Translations under genes and position numbers: made by a program
Assembly: GCA_015494005.1 (NCBI GenBank)
Contig: WGCB01000449.1
Location: 1 to 11,106 of the forward strand
Source of the DNA: Caldilineaceae bacterium
GTDB taxonomy: Bacteria > Chloroflexota > Anaerolineae > Caldilineales > Caldilineaceae
Direction of reading: 5' to 3'
Length of the DNA stretch: 11,106 bases
Shown: piece after piece, positions 1 through 6,182 of the stretch
How the letters are laid out: every line of letters starts with the position of its first letter
Position numbering within the stretch: the stretch's first letter is position 1
The notes under the pieces: model-generated
What the model saw: the letters and a program-made list of their open reading frames with translations, nothing else
Told to the model about the DNA's origin: nothing
Database searches by the model: none

Positions 1-56
1 GGAGACAAGGAGACAGGGAGACAGGGAGACAGGGAGACAAGGAGACTGGATGACAA
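1..56. repeat. 8-bp tandem repeat GGAGACAR, about 7 units
   Basis: Seven consecutive 8-bp units run from the window edge: GGAGACAA, GGAGACAG (three times), GGAGACAA, then the degenerate GGAGACTG and GATGACAA. The array is cut by the left edge, so its full length is unknown. The unit is the reverse complement of CTGTCTCC, which occurs at 114-121 inside the next repeat array, so the two arrays could pair. Confidence 0.9.
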
Positions 57-78
57 GGTGGCCCTGGTTTCACGACCA

Positions 79-127
79 CTGTCTTCCGTCTACCGTCTAC
101 CGTCTTCCGTCTTCTGTCTCCCGTCTA
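79..127. repeat. 7-bp tandem repeat CCGTCTW, 7 units
   Basis: Seven heptamers lie in phase: CTGTCTT, CCGTCTA twice, CCGTCTT twice, CTGTCTC and CCGTCTA. The same sequence type returns at 10028-10040 (GCTTCCGTCTACC) and, inverted, at 9967-9979. The array lies upstream of the lipoprotein promoter and is probably not transcribed from it. The open frame through it translates only as low-complexity Leu/Pro/Ser sequence, so I treat it as non-coding. Confidence 0.9.
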
Positions 128-154
128 CCCATCCACAAATTTGGTCGGGACGAT

Positions 155-183
155 TTGGTTTCTCTCTCCCCATCTTCTATAAT
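155..183 (+). promoter_or_regulatory. Sigma-70-type promoter of the SH3 lipoprotein gene
   Basis: A -35-like TTGGTT (155-160) and a perfect -10 TATAAT (178-183) are separated by exactly 17 bp. The expected transcription start is near 190, leaving a leader of about 45 nt before the ATG at 235. This is prediction from sequence only. Confidence 0.7.
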
Positions 184-234
184 TTGTGCATCTTCAGCCG
201 ACCATCCATCCACTCCATCCACAGGCGAGGCCCC

Positions 235-1320
235 ATGATCGAGCATCTGGATCCCAATCCTTCCCCTCGGCGTGTTCTGCCAGTTTTTCCCATCCCCCGG
301 ACCGGGCTGTGGCTGCTCCTGGCCCTGGGTGTGCTGGGCGTCCTCCTCAGCGGGTGCGTGGCGGACCCCAACGCGACCAATCCCCTCTTCGCCGTCCCCG
401 CGGACGCCAGCCTCTCCGGGCAGCCCGCTGCCTCCCAGGAGGAGGGCGGCGCCCTGGAGGAGGCCGCGGTGGTCATCCCCACGCCCACGCCCCTGCCGGA
501 GGTGACGGTCACCGTGCGCAACCGCAGCGTGAACATCCGCAGCGGACCGGGCACCAACTTCCCGGTCATCGCCGGGGCCAAGCGAGGGGCCTCCTTCCAG
601 GCCATCGGCCGCAACGGGGACAGCAGCTGGTGGCAGATCTGCTGCGTGCGCGGGCCGGAGGACGGGGAGGACGAGGCCACCCAGGTCGCCTGGATCTCCA
701 ACATCGTGGTGAACGTGGAGGGTCCTGGCGATGAACTGCCGGTGGTGGGCGAGCTCTTCCCCGGGGATCTGACGGCGGTCTGGTCCGTGGACTACGAGTG
801 CGACTCCCAGCGCTGCGTGGTGCCCAAGTGCGAGGGCGAGATCCAGGCGCTGGTCCGCAACGCGGAGGACAAACGCTGGCTGGAGATCGAGCGGCAGGTG
901 AGCTGGCAGGGGGATTGCGGGGAGCCGGCCACCTGGGTGCACCAGATCGACCGCTTCACCGGAGAGGAGCGGTACAGCAACGACAGTGAACTCTTCTTCT
1001 TCAACTACTGGGTGGGGGAGGAGCCCGGGGAGGCCAACAGCCTCTACACCCTGCCCGATGGGCGGAAGGTGCTGGCCTGGTGCTCCGAGCCCCAGAGCGC
1101 GGAGGTGGAGGAGGCCAACGGCTGGACCGCGGTCTACGAGGGGAAGACCTGCTACGATCAGCGCACGGGCATGCTGGTCTCCATGGAGTACACCAAGCGC
1201 TGGCTCTTCACCGGCACTTTCGAGGGCGAGGAGTACGACCGGGCCTACTTCGGGGACATGGAGCGGTACACCATCGGCCTGGAGGAGACCAACGTCAAGC
1301 TGGCGGAGGTCAGCGAATAA
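235..1320 (+). CDS. Lipoprotein with bacterial SH3 domain
   Basis: A 361-residue protein. Residues 22-40 are a hydrophobic signal segment ending in the lipobox LLSGC, with the lipidated cysteine at 41. A low-complexity Ala/Glu/Pro linker (42-88) follows, as expected for a surface lipoprotein. Residues 90-160 form a bacterial SH3 (SH3b) domain, with the hallmark VNIRSGPGTNF at 99-109, then WWQI and a final AWI. SH3b domains usually bind cell-wall or other surface ligands. Residues 165-361 are unrecognised, with Trp/Tyr and seven more cysteines overall (136, 137, 189, 194, 199, 228, 283, 306 are visible), suggesting possible disulfides outside the cell. The ATG at 235 is chosen because it directly precedes the signal segment and lies 45 nt after a good promoter. 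An in-frame start at 58 would translate repeat DNA. The ribosome site is weak (GGCGAGG). Ligand and role are unknown. Confidence 0.85.
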   Translation: MIEHLDPNPSPRRVLPVFPIPRTGLWLLLALGVLGVLLSGCVADPNATNPLFAVPADASLSGQPAASQEEGGALEEAAVVIPTPTPLPEVTVTVRNRSVNIRSGPGTNFPVIAGAKRGASFQAIGRNGDSSWWQICCVRGPEDGEDEATQVAWISNIVVNVEGPGDELPVVGELFPGDLTAVWSVDYECDSQRCVVPKCEGEIQALVRNAEDKRWLEIERQVSWQGDCGEPATWVHQIDRFTGEERYSNDSELFFFNYWVGEEPGEANSLYTLPDGRKVLAWCSEPQSAEVEEANGWTAVYEGKTCYDQRTGMLVSMEYTKRWLFTGTFEGEEYDRAYFGDMERYTIGLEETNVKLAEVSE

Positions 1321-1365
1321 AAACAGGGGGATTGGGCAGTTGTTCGCTGGCCCAATCCCCCGTTT
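1321..1365. terminator. Bidirectional intrinsic terminator between lipoprotein and trmFO
   Basis: A perfect 12-bp stem, GGGGGATTGGGC (1326-1337) with GCCCAATCCCCC (1350-1361), starts 5 nt after the lipoprotein stop codon, with a 12-nt loop. On the minus strand the stem is followed by TGTTTTTATT, a strong U-tract that would end trmFO. On the plus strand it is followed by GTTTCTCCTT, which is weaker but usable. Confidence 0.85.
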
Positions 1366-1375
1366 CTCCTTCACT

Positions 1376-1416
1376 CAGCTCCTCAACTTCTACCTCCCAG
1401 CTCCCAACTTCTCCTC
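1376..1416. repeat. Pyrimidine-rich direct repeat overlapping the 3' end of trmFO
   Basis: Two near-identical units are spaced 22 bp apart: CAGCTCCTCAACTTCT (1376-1391) and CAGCTCCCAACTTCT (1398-1412). They resemble the CCAACTTC tracts in the trmFO and glycosyltransferase leaders. The trmFO stop codon (1390-1392) and roughly its last eight codons lie inside the repeat. Confidence 0.75.
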
Positions 1417-2760
1417 AGAGAACACCGACTCGAACCCCATCTCTTCCAGGTAGCGTTCCAGATCCTGGTGGGCCCGCTGCGCGTAGGCCGCGTAGCGTTG
1501 GCGCTTGTTCCGCACCCGGGGACGCAGCTCGGGCAGGAGGCCCATGTTGGCCTTCATGGGCTGGAACTCCTCCGGCTCCGCGTGGGTGATGTAGTGGAGC
1601 AGCGCGCCGGTCATGGTGGTCCGGGGCAGGGTGAGCAGAGGCTCTCCCCGGAGCAGGCGCACCAGGTTGATCCCGGCCACCAGCCCGCCCATGGTGCTGC
1701 CCACGTACCCCTCTGTGCCAGTGATCTGCCCGGCGAAGAAGAGGTCCGCCCGCTCCCGGAACTGGAGGGTGGGGTGGAGCAGGGTCGGGCTGTTGATGAA
1801 GGTGTTGCGGTGCATCTGGCCCAGGCGCACGAACTCCGCCTGCTGCAGGCCCGGGATCATGCGCAGGATCTCCTTCTGGGCCCCCCACTTGATGTTGGTC
1901 TGGAAGCCCACCAGGTTGTAGAGGGTGCCGGCCACGTTGTCCTGGCGCAGCTGCACCACCGCGTAGGGCCGCTTGCCCGTGCGGGGATCCCGCAGGCCCA
2001 CCGGTCGCATGGGGCCGTAGGCCAGGGCGTCCTTGCCCCGGCTGGCCAGCACCTCGATGGGCATGCACCCCTCGAAGTAGCGCTCCAGCTCCTTGTCCGC
2101 CCCCTTCAGCTCCATGCGGGGCGCGGCCAGGAGCGCCTCCACGAAGGCCTCGTACCCCTCCTTGTTCATGGGGCAGTTGATGTAGTCCCCGGCCCCGTCC
2201 CCCAGCGCACTGTCCCGGTCGTAGCGGCTCTGGCGGAAAGCGATGGACATGTCGATGCTCTCCGCGGTGACGATGGGCGCCATGGCGTCATAGAAGTAGA
2301 GGTAGCGCCCGGTCAGCTTCTGGAGCTCCCGGGTCAGCGCGTCGCTGGTCAGGGGGCCCGTGGCCACGATCACCGGCCCCTCTGGGATGCGGGTCACCTC
2401 CTCCCGGATCACCTGGATGTTGGGGTGCCCCTGGATGAGCCGGGTGACCTCCTCCGCGAAGTCCTCCCGGCTGACGGCCAGCGCGCCTCCGGCCGGCAAG
2501 GCGTGCTTGTAGGCCGTGCGGATGATCAGGCTGCCCATGCGCAGCATCTCGTTCTTCAGGATGCCCAGGGCCCGATCCGGCAGGGTGCTGCCCATGGAGT
2601 TGCTGCAGACCAGCTCCGCCAGCCGATCCGTGACATGGGCCGGGGTGGGGCGCTTGGGCCGCATCTCGTAGAGTGTGACATGAACACCTCGGTTGGCCGC
2701 CTGCCAGGCTGCTTCCGTCCCGGCCAGGCCCCCGCCGATGATGGTGATGGTTTCGGTCAT
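1390..2760 (-). CDS. trmFO: Methylenetetrahydrofolate--tRNA-(uracil-54-C5)-methyltransferase TrmFO
   Basis: A 456-residue flavoprotein that methylates U54 in the T-loop of tRNA to 5-methyluridine, using methylenetetrahydrofolate and FADH2, in the cytoplasm. The N-terminus has the FAD-binding Rossmann motif [13 protein letters not shown] (7-19) and the family block VCSNSMGS (51-58). Cys52 and Cys232 (in FEGCMPIE) match the two functional cysteines known from Bacillus TrmFO (Cys53 and Cys226). The C-terminal half has the typical [21 protein letters not shown] and [14 protein letters not shown] blocks. Length is normal for the family. The ATG at 2760 gives the canonical [11 protein letters not shown] start; a longer in-frame extension upstream is translated repeat and belongs to other features. 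No Shine-Dalgarno sequence is seen: the bases before the ATG read CCAAACCAACC. The last residues (EEKLGAGR) are encoded by a repeat. It is divergent from the phosphorylase gene and has its own strong promoter. Confidence 0.96.
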   Translation of the reverse strand: MTETITIIGGGLAGTEAAWQAANRGVHVTLYEMRPKRPTPAHVTDRLAELVCSNSMGSTLPDRALGILKNEMLRMGSLIIRTAYKHALPAGGALAVSREDFAEEVTRLIQGHPNIQVIREEVTRIPEGPVIVATGPLTSDALTRELQKLTGRYLYFYDAMAPIVTAESIDMSIAFRQSRYDRDSALGDGAGDYINCPMNKEGYEAFVEALLAAPRMELKGADKELERYFEGCMPIEVLASRGKDALAYGPMRPVGLRDPRTGKRPYAVVQLRQDNVAGTLYNLVGFQTNIKWGAQKEILRMIPGLQQAEFVRLGQMHRNTFINSPTLLHPTLQFRERADLFFAGQITGTEGYVGSTMGGLVAGINLVRLLRGEPLLTLPRTTMTGALLHYITHAEPEEFQPMKANMGLLPELRPRVRNKRQRYAAYAQRAHQDLERYLEEMGFESVFSEEKLGAGR

Positions 2761-2810
2761 GGTTGGTTTGGGCTGTGGATTGGTTGCTTGGTTGATTCGT
2801 TGAATGGGAG
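2761..2810. repeat. G/T-rich GGTTGNTT-like repeat tract in the trmFO leader
   Basis: Degenerate octamers such as GGTTGGTT, GGTTGCTT, GGTTGATT and CGTTGAAT lie directly before the trmFO start codon (on the + strand as read). They carry GTTGG, the complement of the CCAAC core in the neighbouring array at 2822-2880, so the two tracts form an opposite-orientation pair. On the trmFO mRNA this is a C/A-rich stretch lacking a ribosome-binding site. Confidence 0.6.
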
Positions 2811-2821
2811 TCGTCGCATCG

Positions 2822-2880
2822 CCAACTTCCAACTCCCATCTTCCAACTTCTATCTTCCAACTTCTATCTTCCAACTCCCC
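2822..2880. repeat. 14-bp tandem repeat CCAACTTCTATCTT in the trmFO leader
   Basis: Units in phase are a half unit CCAACTT (2822-2828), CCAACTCCCATCTT (2829-2842), CCAACTTCTATCTT (2843-2856 and 2857-2870), and a final CCAACTCCCC (2871-2880). The array lies between the trmFO promoter and its start codon, so it is transcribed as a purine-rich leader on the minus strand. It has no stop codons in that frame, which is why a long spurious open frame runs through it. Confidence 0.9.
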
Positions 2881-2896
2881 TAAACGGCATCCAATC

Positions 2897-2925
2897 ATTG
2901 TAGCAAAGGGGGAGGGGGACGTCAA
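2897..2925 (-). promoter_or_regulatory. Sigma-70 promoter of trmFO
   Basis: On the minus strand, TTGACG (2925-2920) and TACAAT (2902-2897) are separated by 17 bp, close to consensus in both boxes. Transcription should start near 2890, giving a leader of about 130 nt that contains the two repeat tracts. Confidence 0.8.
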
Positions 2926-2961
2926 AAGAGGGGCGTGATTTCTATCAATCGGGTTTTGTTC

Positions 2962-2991
2962 TTGCCTCGGACCCCACTTTCGCGGTACGCT
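2962..2991 (+). promoter_or_regulatory. Probable promoter of the pyrimidine-nucleoside phosphorylase gene
   Basis: TTGCCT (2962-2967) and TACGCT (2986-2991) are separated by 18 bp, with an expected start near 2998 and a 42-nt leader. The boxes match consensus only partly. It is divergent from the trmFO promoter, with about 37 bp between the two -35 boxes. Confidence 0.5.
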
Positions 2992-3039
2992 TTCCCCAGC
3001 CAATCCGTTCCACCCCCGCCCCAGGAAAGGAGCTTTGCC

Positions 3040-4428
3040 ATGATCTCCACCAGCCCCAGCCTGAACCCGGTCCAGATCATCGTCAAGAAGCGCGACGGCG
3101 GCGAGCACACCCGGGAGGAGCTCCGCTACTTCATCAACGGCTTCGTCCAGGACCTGATCCCCGACTACCAGGTGGCCGCCTGGGCGATGGCCGTCTACTT
3201 CCAGGGCATGACCCCGCCAGAAACCACGGAGCTCACCCTGGCCATGGCCGAGAGCGGCGACATGCTGGACCCCCACCTGGGCCTGCCCCCGGGCACGGTC
3301 ATCGTGGACAAGCACTCCAGCGGCGGCGTGGGGGACAAGACCACCCTGGCCGTGGCGCCCATCGTGGCCGCCTGCGGCCTGCCCGTGGGCAAGATGAGTG
3401 GCCGGGGCCTGAGCTACACCGGCGGCACCATCGACAAGCTGGAGAGCATCGCCGGCTGGAGCCCAGAGCTCAGCGAGGAGCAGTTCCGCCGCCAGCTCCG
3501 GGAGATCGGCCTGGTGGTGGCCAGCCAGACCGCCAACCTGGCCCCCGCGGACAAGAAACTCTACGCCCTGCGGGACGTCACCGGCACCGTGCCCAGCCTG
3601 CCCCTCATCGCCAGCAGCATCATGAGCAAGAAGCTGGCCGCCGGCGCGGACGCCATCGTCCTGGACGTGAAGTGCGGCCGGGGCGCCTTCATGGAGACCC
3701 TGGAGGAGGCAGAGAAGCTGGCCCGCCTCATGGTGGCCATCGGCAGCCGGGCCGGCCGCCTCATGACCGCCCTCATCACCCAGATGGAGCAGCCCCTGGG
3801 CCGGGCCGTGGGCAACGCCCTGGAGGTCAAAGAGGCCATCGCCACCCTCCACGGCCAGGGCCCGGACGATTTCCAGACCCTGGTGGAGCAGGTGGCCGGC
3901 GAGATGCTCTGGCTGGGGAAACGAGCGGGGAGTTCCCAGGGTCAGGGCGTCGCCGCCCCGGTGGGAGAGGGGTCAACGGACTTGCCAGAGGAGTTCAAAA
4001 ACCAGGTGCGGGAGGCCATTCGCTCCGGCGCGGCCTTCCGCAAGTTCCGGGAGTTCGTGGCCGCCCAGGGCGGGGATGTGGCCATGGTGGACCAGCCAGA
4101 GAAGCTGCCCGCCGCGCCCCTGGTGGTGGACGTCACCGCGCCCCGAGCCGGCTTCGTGGCCTCCATCGACGCCCGGGAGGTGGGCCTCACCGTGGTGGAC
4201 CTGGGAGGCGGCCGCCACAAAAAGGGCGACCCCATCGACCACCGGGTGGGCGTGGTGGTCCAGGCCAAGGTGGGGGACCGAGTGGAGGCCGGCCAGCCCC
4301 TCTGCCAGGTCCACGCGGGGAACCAGGCCGGCGCGGACATGGCCGTGGCTCGCCTCCAGGCCGCCTACACCCTCAGCGACGAGCCTGTCCCGCCTCTGCC
4401 GGTGGTCTACGAACGGATTCGCGGCTGA
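3040..4428 (+). CDS. pdp: Pyrimidine-nucleoside (thymidine) phosphorylase
   Basis: A 462-residue cytoplasmic salvage enzyme that splits thymidine and/or uridine with phosphate into the free base and (deoxy)ribose-1-phosphate. The phosphate-binding loop [10 protein letters not shown] is at 91-100 and the family signature [16 protein letters not shown] at 120-135. Arg178, Ser193 and Lys197 have exactly the spacing of the substrate-binding Arg171, Ser186 and Lys190 of E. coli thymidine phosphorylase. [11 protein letters not shown] block (209-218) and a C-terminal PYNP domain (about 360-440) complete the fold. The ATG at 3040 has a strong ribosome site, AGGAAAGGAG, 7 nt upstream. It is slightly longer than the usual 430-440 residues because of about 20-25 extra residues near 294-318, whose codons are less G/C-biased. 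Whether it prefers uridine or thymidine cannot be read from sequence; deoA is an alternative name. Confidence 0.93.
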   Translation: MISTSPSLNPVQIIVKKRDGGEHTREELRYFINGFVQDLIPDYQVAAWAMAVYFQGMTPPETTELTLAMAESGDMLDPHLGLPPGTVIVDKHSSGGVGDKTTLAVAPIVAACGLPVGKMSGRGLSYTGGTIDKLESIAGWSPELSEEQFRRQLREIGLVVASQTANLAPADKKLYALRDVTGTVPSLPLIASSIMSKKLAAGADAIVLDVKCGRGAFMETLEEAEKLARLMVAIGSRAGRLMTALITQMEQPLGRAVGNALEVKEAIATLHGQGPDDFQTLVEQVAGEMLWLGKRAGSSQGQGVAAPVGEGSTDLPEEFKNQVREAIRSGAAFRKFREFVAAQGGDVAMVDQPEKLPAAPLVVDVTAPRAGFVASIDAREVGLTVVDLGGGRHKKGDPIDHRVGVVVQAKVGDRVEAGQPLCQVHAGNQAGADMAVARLQAAYTLSDEPVPPLPVVYERIRG

Positions 4429-4439
4429 GATTCCGTGAC

Positions 4440-4472
4440 AGATTCCGGGAAACTTCAAGTTTCCCGGAATCT
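4440..4472. terminator. Perfect 16-bp inverted repeat between two convergent genes
   Basis: AGATTCCGGGAAACTT (4440-4455) and its exact complement AAGTTTCCCGGAATCT (4457-4472) are separated by a single base. It starts 11 nt after the phosphorylase stop and ends 4 nt before the glycosyltransferase stop, so it can serve both as a terminator. No U-tract follows on either strand, so it may act only as an RNA-end stabiliser or as a protein-binding palindrome. A copy of GATTCCG (4429-4435) precedes it. Confidence 0.6.
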
Positions 4473-4476
4473 ATGG

Positions 4477-5682
4477 CTACCACTGGACCAATTGCCGCTC
4501 GGCCACCACCTCCCGGTAGACGGCCAGGGTGGCCGCGGCGATGCGGTCCCAGCTGTACTGGGTCTCCACCTGCCAGCTGGCCCGCTCCCGGCGCCGGGCC
4601 GCGGCCTCCGGATCCTGGAAGAGATGATCCACGGCCCAGGCGATGCTCTCCGGATCGTCCGGGTAGACCGTGAGGCCGTTCTCCTGGTGGGTGATCACCT
4701 CGCCCAGTCCCCCCACATCACTGACGATCACGTTGGTTCCTGCCGCCATGGCCTCCAGCGCCACGATGCCGAAGGGCTCGTACAGGCTGGGGAAGATGGC
4801 CGCGTCCACGATGCGGTAGAGGGCGTTCCGCTCCTCGTCGCTGACGTAGCCCAGGAAGCGCACCCGGTCCGCCACCCCCAGCTCCTGGGCCAGAGGCAGG
4901 TAGCGCTCTCCGTTCCGGCCGGCGGCCAGCAGCACCGCGTCCGGGTACTTCTCCAAGATGCGAGGCATGGCCCGAATGATGTTCTGGATGCCCTTCTCGT
5001 GGGTCATGCGTCCCACGAAGAAGAGCAGGGGCTCCCCGTTGGGCGCGTGGAGGCGGCGCAGCCGGGCCAGGGTGGCCCCGTCGTGGTTGCGGAAGGGCGT
5101 CACGTCCACCCCGTTGGGGATGACCACGATCTTGTCCGCCGGGGCCTGGAAGAAGGCCTGGAGCTCCTGGGCCATGTAGCGGCTGCAGACGATGATCTTC
5201 CAGGCCTCGTAGCAGAGGCGCCACTCCATGCGGTCGATGTGGTAGCTGGTGCGGCTGGGCAGGTGACCCTGGTGGCGTCCCCGCTCCGTGGCGTGGATGG
5301 TGGGCACCAGCGGGGTTTTCCAGCGGTGCTTCAGGGCGATGCCCGCCTCCCCCACCAGCCAGTCGTGGATGTGGATCAGGTCGTAGGAATGCTCCTCACC
5401 CAGCTGGATGGCCTTCTCCATCAGGGGCTGGTTGGCCGCGATGACGCTGTTGTACATGTCCTGGGGATCCATGGGCGGTGTCTCCACCCGGTGGATCGCC
5501 ACCCGGTCCTGGAGGCGTTCCACGGCCTCGCCCCCGCCCAGGCGGGTGGTCACCAGATCCAGGTGGAAGGAAGCGTCCTGGGCGGCCTGGCGGGCCAGGG
5601 CCGGGGTGAGCTCGGCCACATGTTTGCCCATGCCACCGACGACGTACGGCGGATATTCCCATGTGAGCATCAATACACGCAC
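4477..5682 (-). CDS. GT4-family glycosyltransferase (glycogen-synthase-like)
   Basis: A 401-residue GT-B fold enzyme expected to transfer a sugar from a nucleotide-sugar donor. The N-terminal domain starts [20 protein letters not shown] (3-22), with the glycine loop GGMGKHV typical of glycogen synthase-like GT4/GT5 enzymes, then HIHDW (104-108) and [11 protein letters not shown] (130-140). The C-terminal domain has PNGVD (189-193), [11 protein letters not shown] (222-232) and the donor-binding EX7E motif EPFGIVALE, with Glu302 and Glu310. The GTG at 5682 is chosen because AAGGAG lies 6 nt upstream; a TTG 12 codons earlier would put that ribosome site inside the gene. Donor and acceptor are not determinable; alpha-glucan (glycogen) synthesis is the best guess. 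Transcribed alone on the minus strand behind a leader of about 150 nt. Confidence 0.88.
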   Translation of the reverse strand: MRVLMLTWEYPPYVVGGMGKHVAELTPALARQAAQDASFHLDLVTTRLGGGEAVERLQDRVAIHRVETPPMDPQDMYNSVIAANQPLMEKAIQLGEEHSYDLIHIHDWLVGEAGIALKHRWKTPLVPTIHATERGRHQGHLPSRTSYHIDRMEWRLCYEAWKIIVCSRYMAQELQAFFQAPADKIVVIPNGVDVTPFRNHDGATLARLRRLHAPNGEPLLFFVGRMTHEKGIQNIIRAMPRILEKYPDAVLLAAGRNGERYLPLAQELGVADRVRFLGYVSDEERNALYRIVDAAIFPSLYEPFGIVALEAMAAGTNVIVSDVGGLGEVITHQENGLTVYPDDPESIAWAVDHLFQDPEAAARRRERASWQVETQYSWDRIAAATLAVYREVVAERQLVQW

Positions 5683-5688
5683 GTTCGT

Positions 5689-5694
5689 CTCCTT
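5689..5694 (-). promoter_or_regulatory. Ribosome-binding site fixing the GTG start of the glycosyltransferase
   Basis: AAGGAG on the minus strand is followed by 6 nt and then GTG at 5682. This spacing favours GTG over the upstream in-frame TTG (5718). Confidence 0.85.
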
Positions 5695-5730
5695 GTTGCT
5701 ACAATGTTGGTGCTGCAATGTTGCTGCGGC

Positions 5731-5827
5731 GGGGAGTTGGGAGTTGGAAGTGGGAAGTTGGGGTTGGTTGCCACTTCACTGCTCCCTGGGATGCGCTGCA
5801 CGTTCGCATCCTCCGTCTTCCAACTTC
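5731..5827. repeat. Inverted pair of GTTGGAAG / CTTCCAAC tracts in the glycosyltransferase leader
   Basis: The left tract (5731-5770) is purine-rich with repeated GAGTTGG and GAAGTTGG. The right copy, CTTCCAACTTC (5817-5827), is inverted. GAAGTTGG (5754-5761) matches CCAACTTC (5820-5827) perfectly over 8 bp, and 5740-5750 matches 5817-5827 at 10 of 11 positions. Both lie between the promoter and the start codon and could form a long-range hairpin in the mRNA leader. Confidence 0.75.
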
Positions 5828-5839
5828 GCGATGCCAAGG

Positions 5840-5868
5840 GTTATAGCACAACTTCCCCGAGCCACCAA
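5840..5868 (-). promoter_or_regulatory. Extended -10 promoter of the glycosyltransferase gene
   Basis: On the minus strand TGCTATAAC gives an extended -10 (TGn plus TATAAC, 5845-5840), with TTGGTG (5868-5863) as a partial -35 at 17 bp. Transcription should start near 5833, about 150 nt before the GTG. Confidence 0.65.
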
Positions 5869-5869
5869 C

Positions 5870-6040
5870 TTCTCTTGCGTTCGGAAAGGCGTCGGGTTTG
5901 TCCATGCCCGTCGCCGGATCGCTCCATCTGCCACACCTGCGCGCAGATGGCACAGGACGCGGGCCAGGGATCTTCCTCCTGGACTCCTCCCAGGCCCCGA
6001 GGGCCTATTTCTAGTACGTCCGCCAGAAACGAAAGTTCCG
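5870..6040. other. Non-coding stretch between two divergent promoters
   Basis: This part of the 500-bp gap between the glycosyltransferase and merR holds no gene I can support. A 69-codon minus-strand frame (5841-6050) contains a CAIC motif, but it has no ribosome site, low third-position GC, and its stop codon lies in the -10 box of the glycosyltransferase promoter. Divergent control signals flank the stretch on both sides. Confidence 0.6.
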
Positions 6041-6043
6041 GGC

Positions 6044-6074
6044 TTGACATTCAAGTAGCTTGATGGTTTAGACT
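6044..6074 (+). promoter_or_regulatory. MerR-type promoter/operator of the metal operon (19-bp spacer)
   Basis: A perfect -35 TTGACA (6044-6049) and TAGACT (6069-6074) are separated by 19 bp, longer than the 17 bp optimum. MerR-family activators act on such promoters by distorting the DNA. Inside the spacer is the dyad TCAAG-TAG-CTTGA (6051-6063). The outer parts (ATTCAAG and CTTGATG) look like a longer dyad with one base lost. The layout matches known MerR/SoxR-family sites. Transcription should start near 6081. Confidence 0.85.
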
Positions 6075-6085
6075 GGGAACCAGTG

Positions 6086-6116
6086 GATGCAGGCTCTCCA
6101 GGAGAGGGCCCGCATC
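6086..6116 (+). other. Possible hairpin in the metal-operon leader
   Basis: GATGC (6086-6090) pairs with GCATC (6112-6116), and inside CTCTCC (6094-6099) pairs with GGAGAG (6101-6106). The structure begins about 5 nt after the predicted transcript start. No U-tract follows, so it is more likely a stabilising or translational element than a terminator. Confidence 0.45.
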
Positions 6117-6182
6117 GTCACTTGACCTGAAAGCAGGACTTGAGAAAATGTGCAGAAGAAGCTGGGGAGAAAGGAGCGAGCG

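Noticed and set aside
1..127. CRISPR array
   Set aside because: Units of 7-8 bp are tandem with no spacers between them, unlike the 24-37 bp repeats with unique spacers of CRISPR.
58..234. Upstream extension of the lipoprotein frame to an ATG at 58
   Set aside because: It would translate the CCGTCTW repeat and the promoter region into low-complexity sequence; the signal peptide and lipobox fit a start at 235.
2761..3852. Long minus-strand extension of the trmFO frame across the leader and the phosphorylase gene
   Set aside because: It runs antisense to a well-supported gene and through stop-free repeats; the canonical TrmFO start is at 2760.
5841..6050. Minus-strand frame of 69 codons with a CAIC motif in the merR upstream region
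   Set aside because: No ribosome-binding site, third-position GC well below the neighbours, start codon inside the MerR operator and stop codon inside the -10 box of the glycosyltransferase promoter.
6150..6182. GTG start 11 codons upstream of merR
   Set aside because: No ribosome site precedes it; the family N-terminus begins at the ATG at 6183 with AAGGAG 6 nt upstream.
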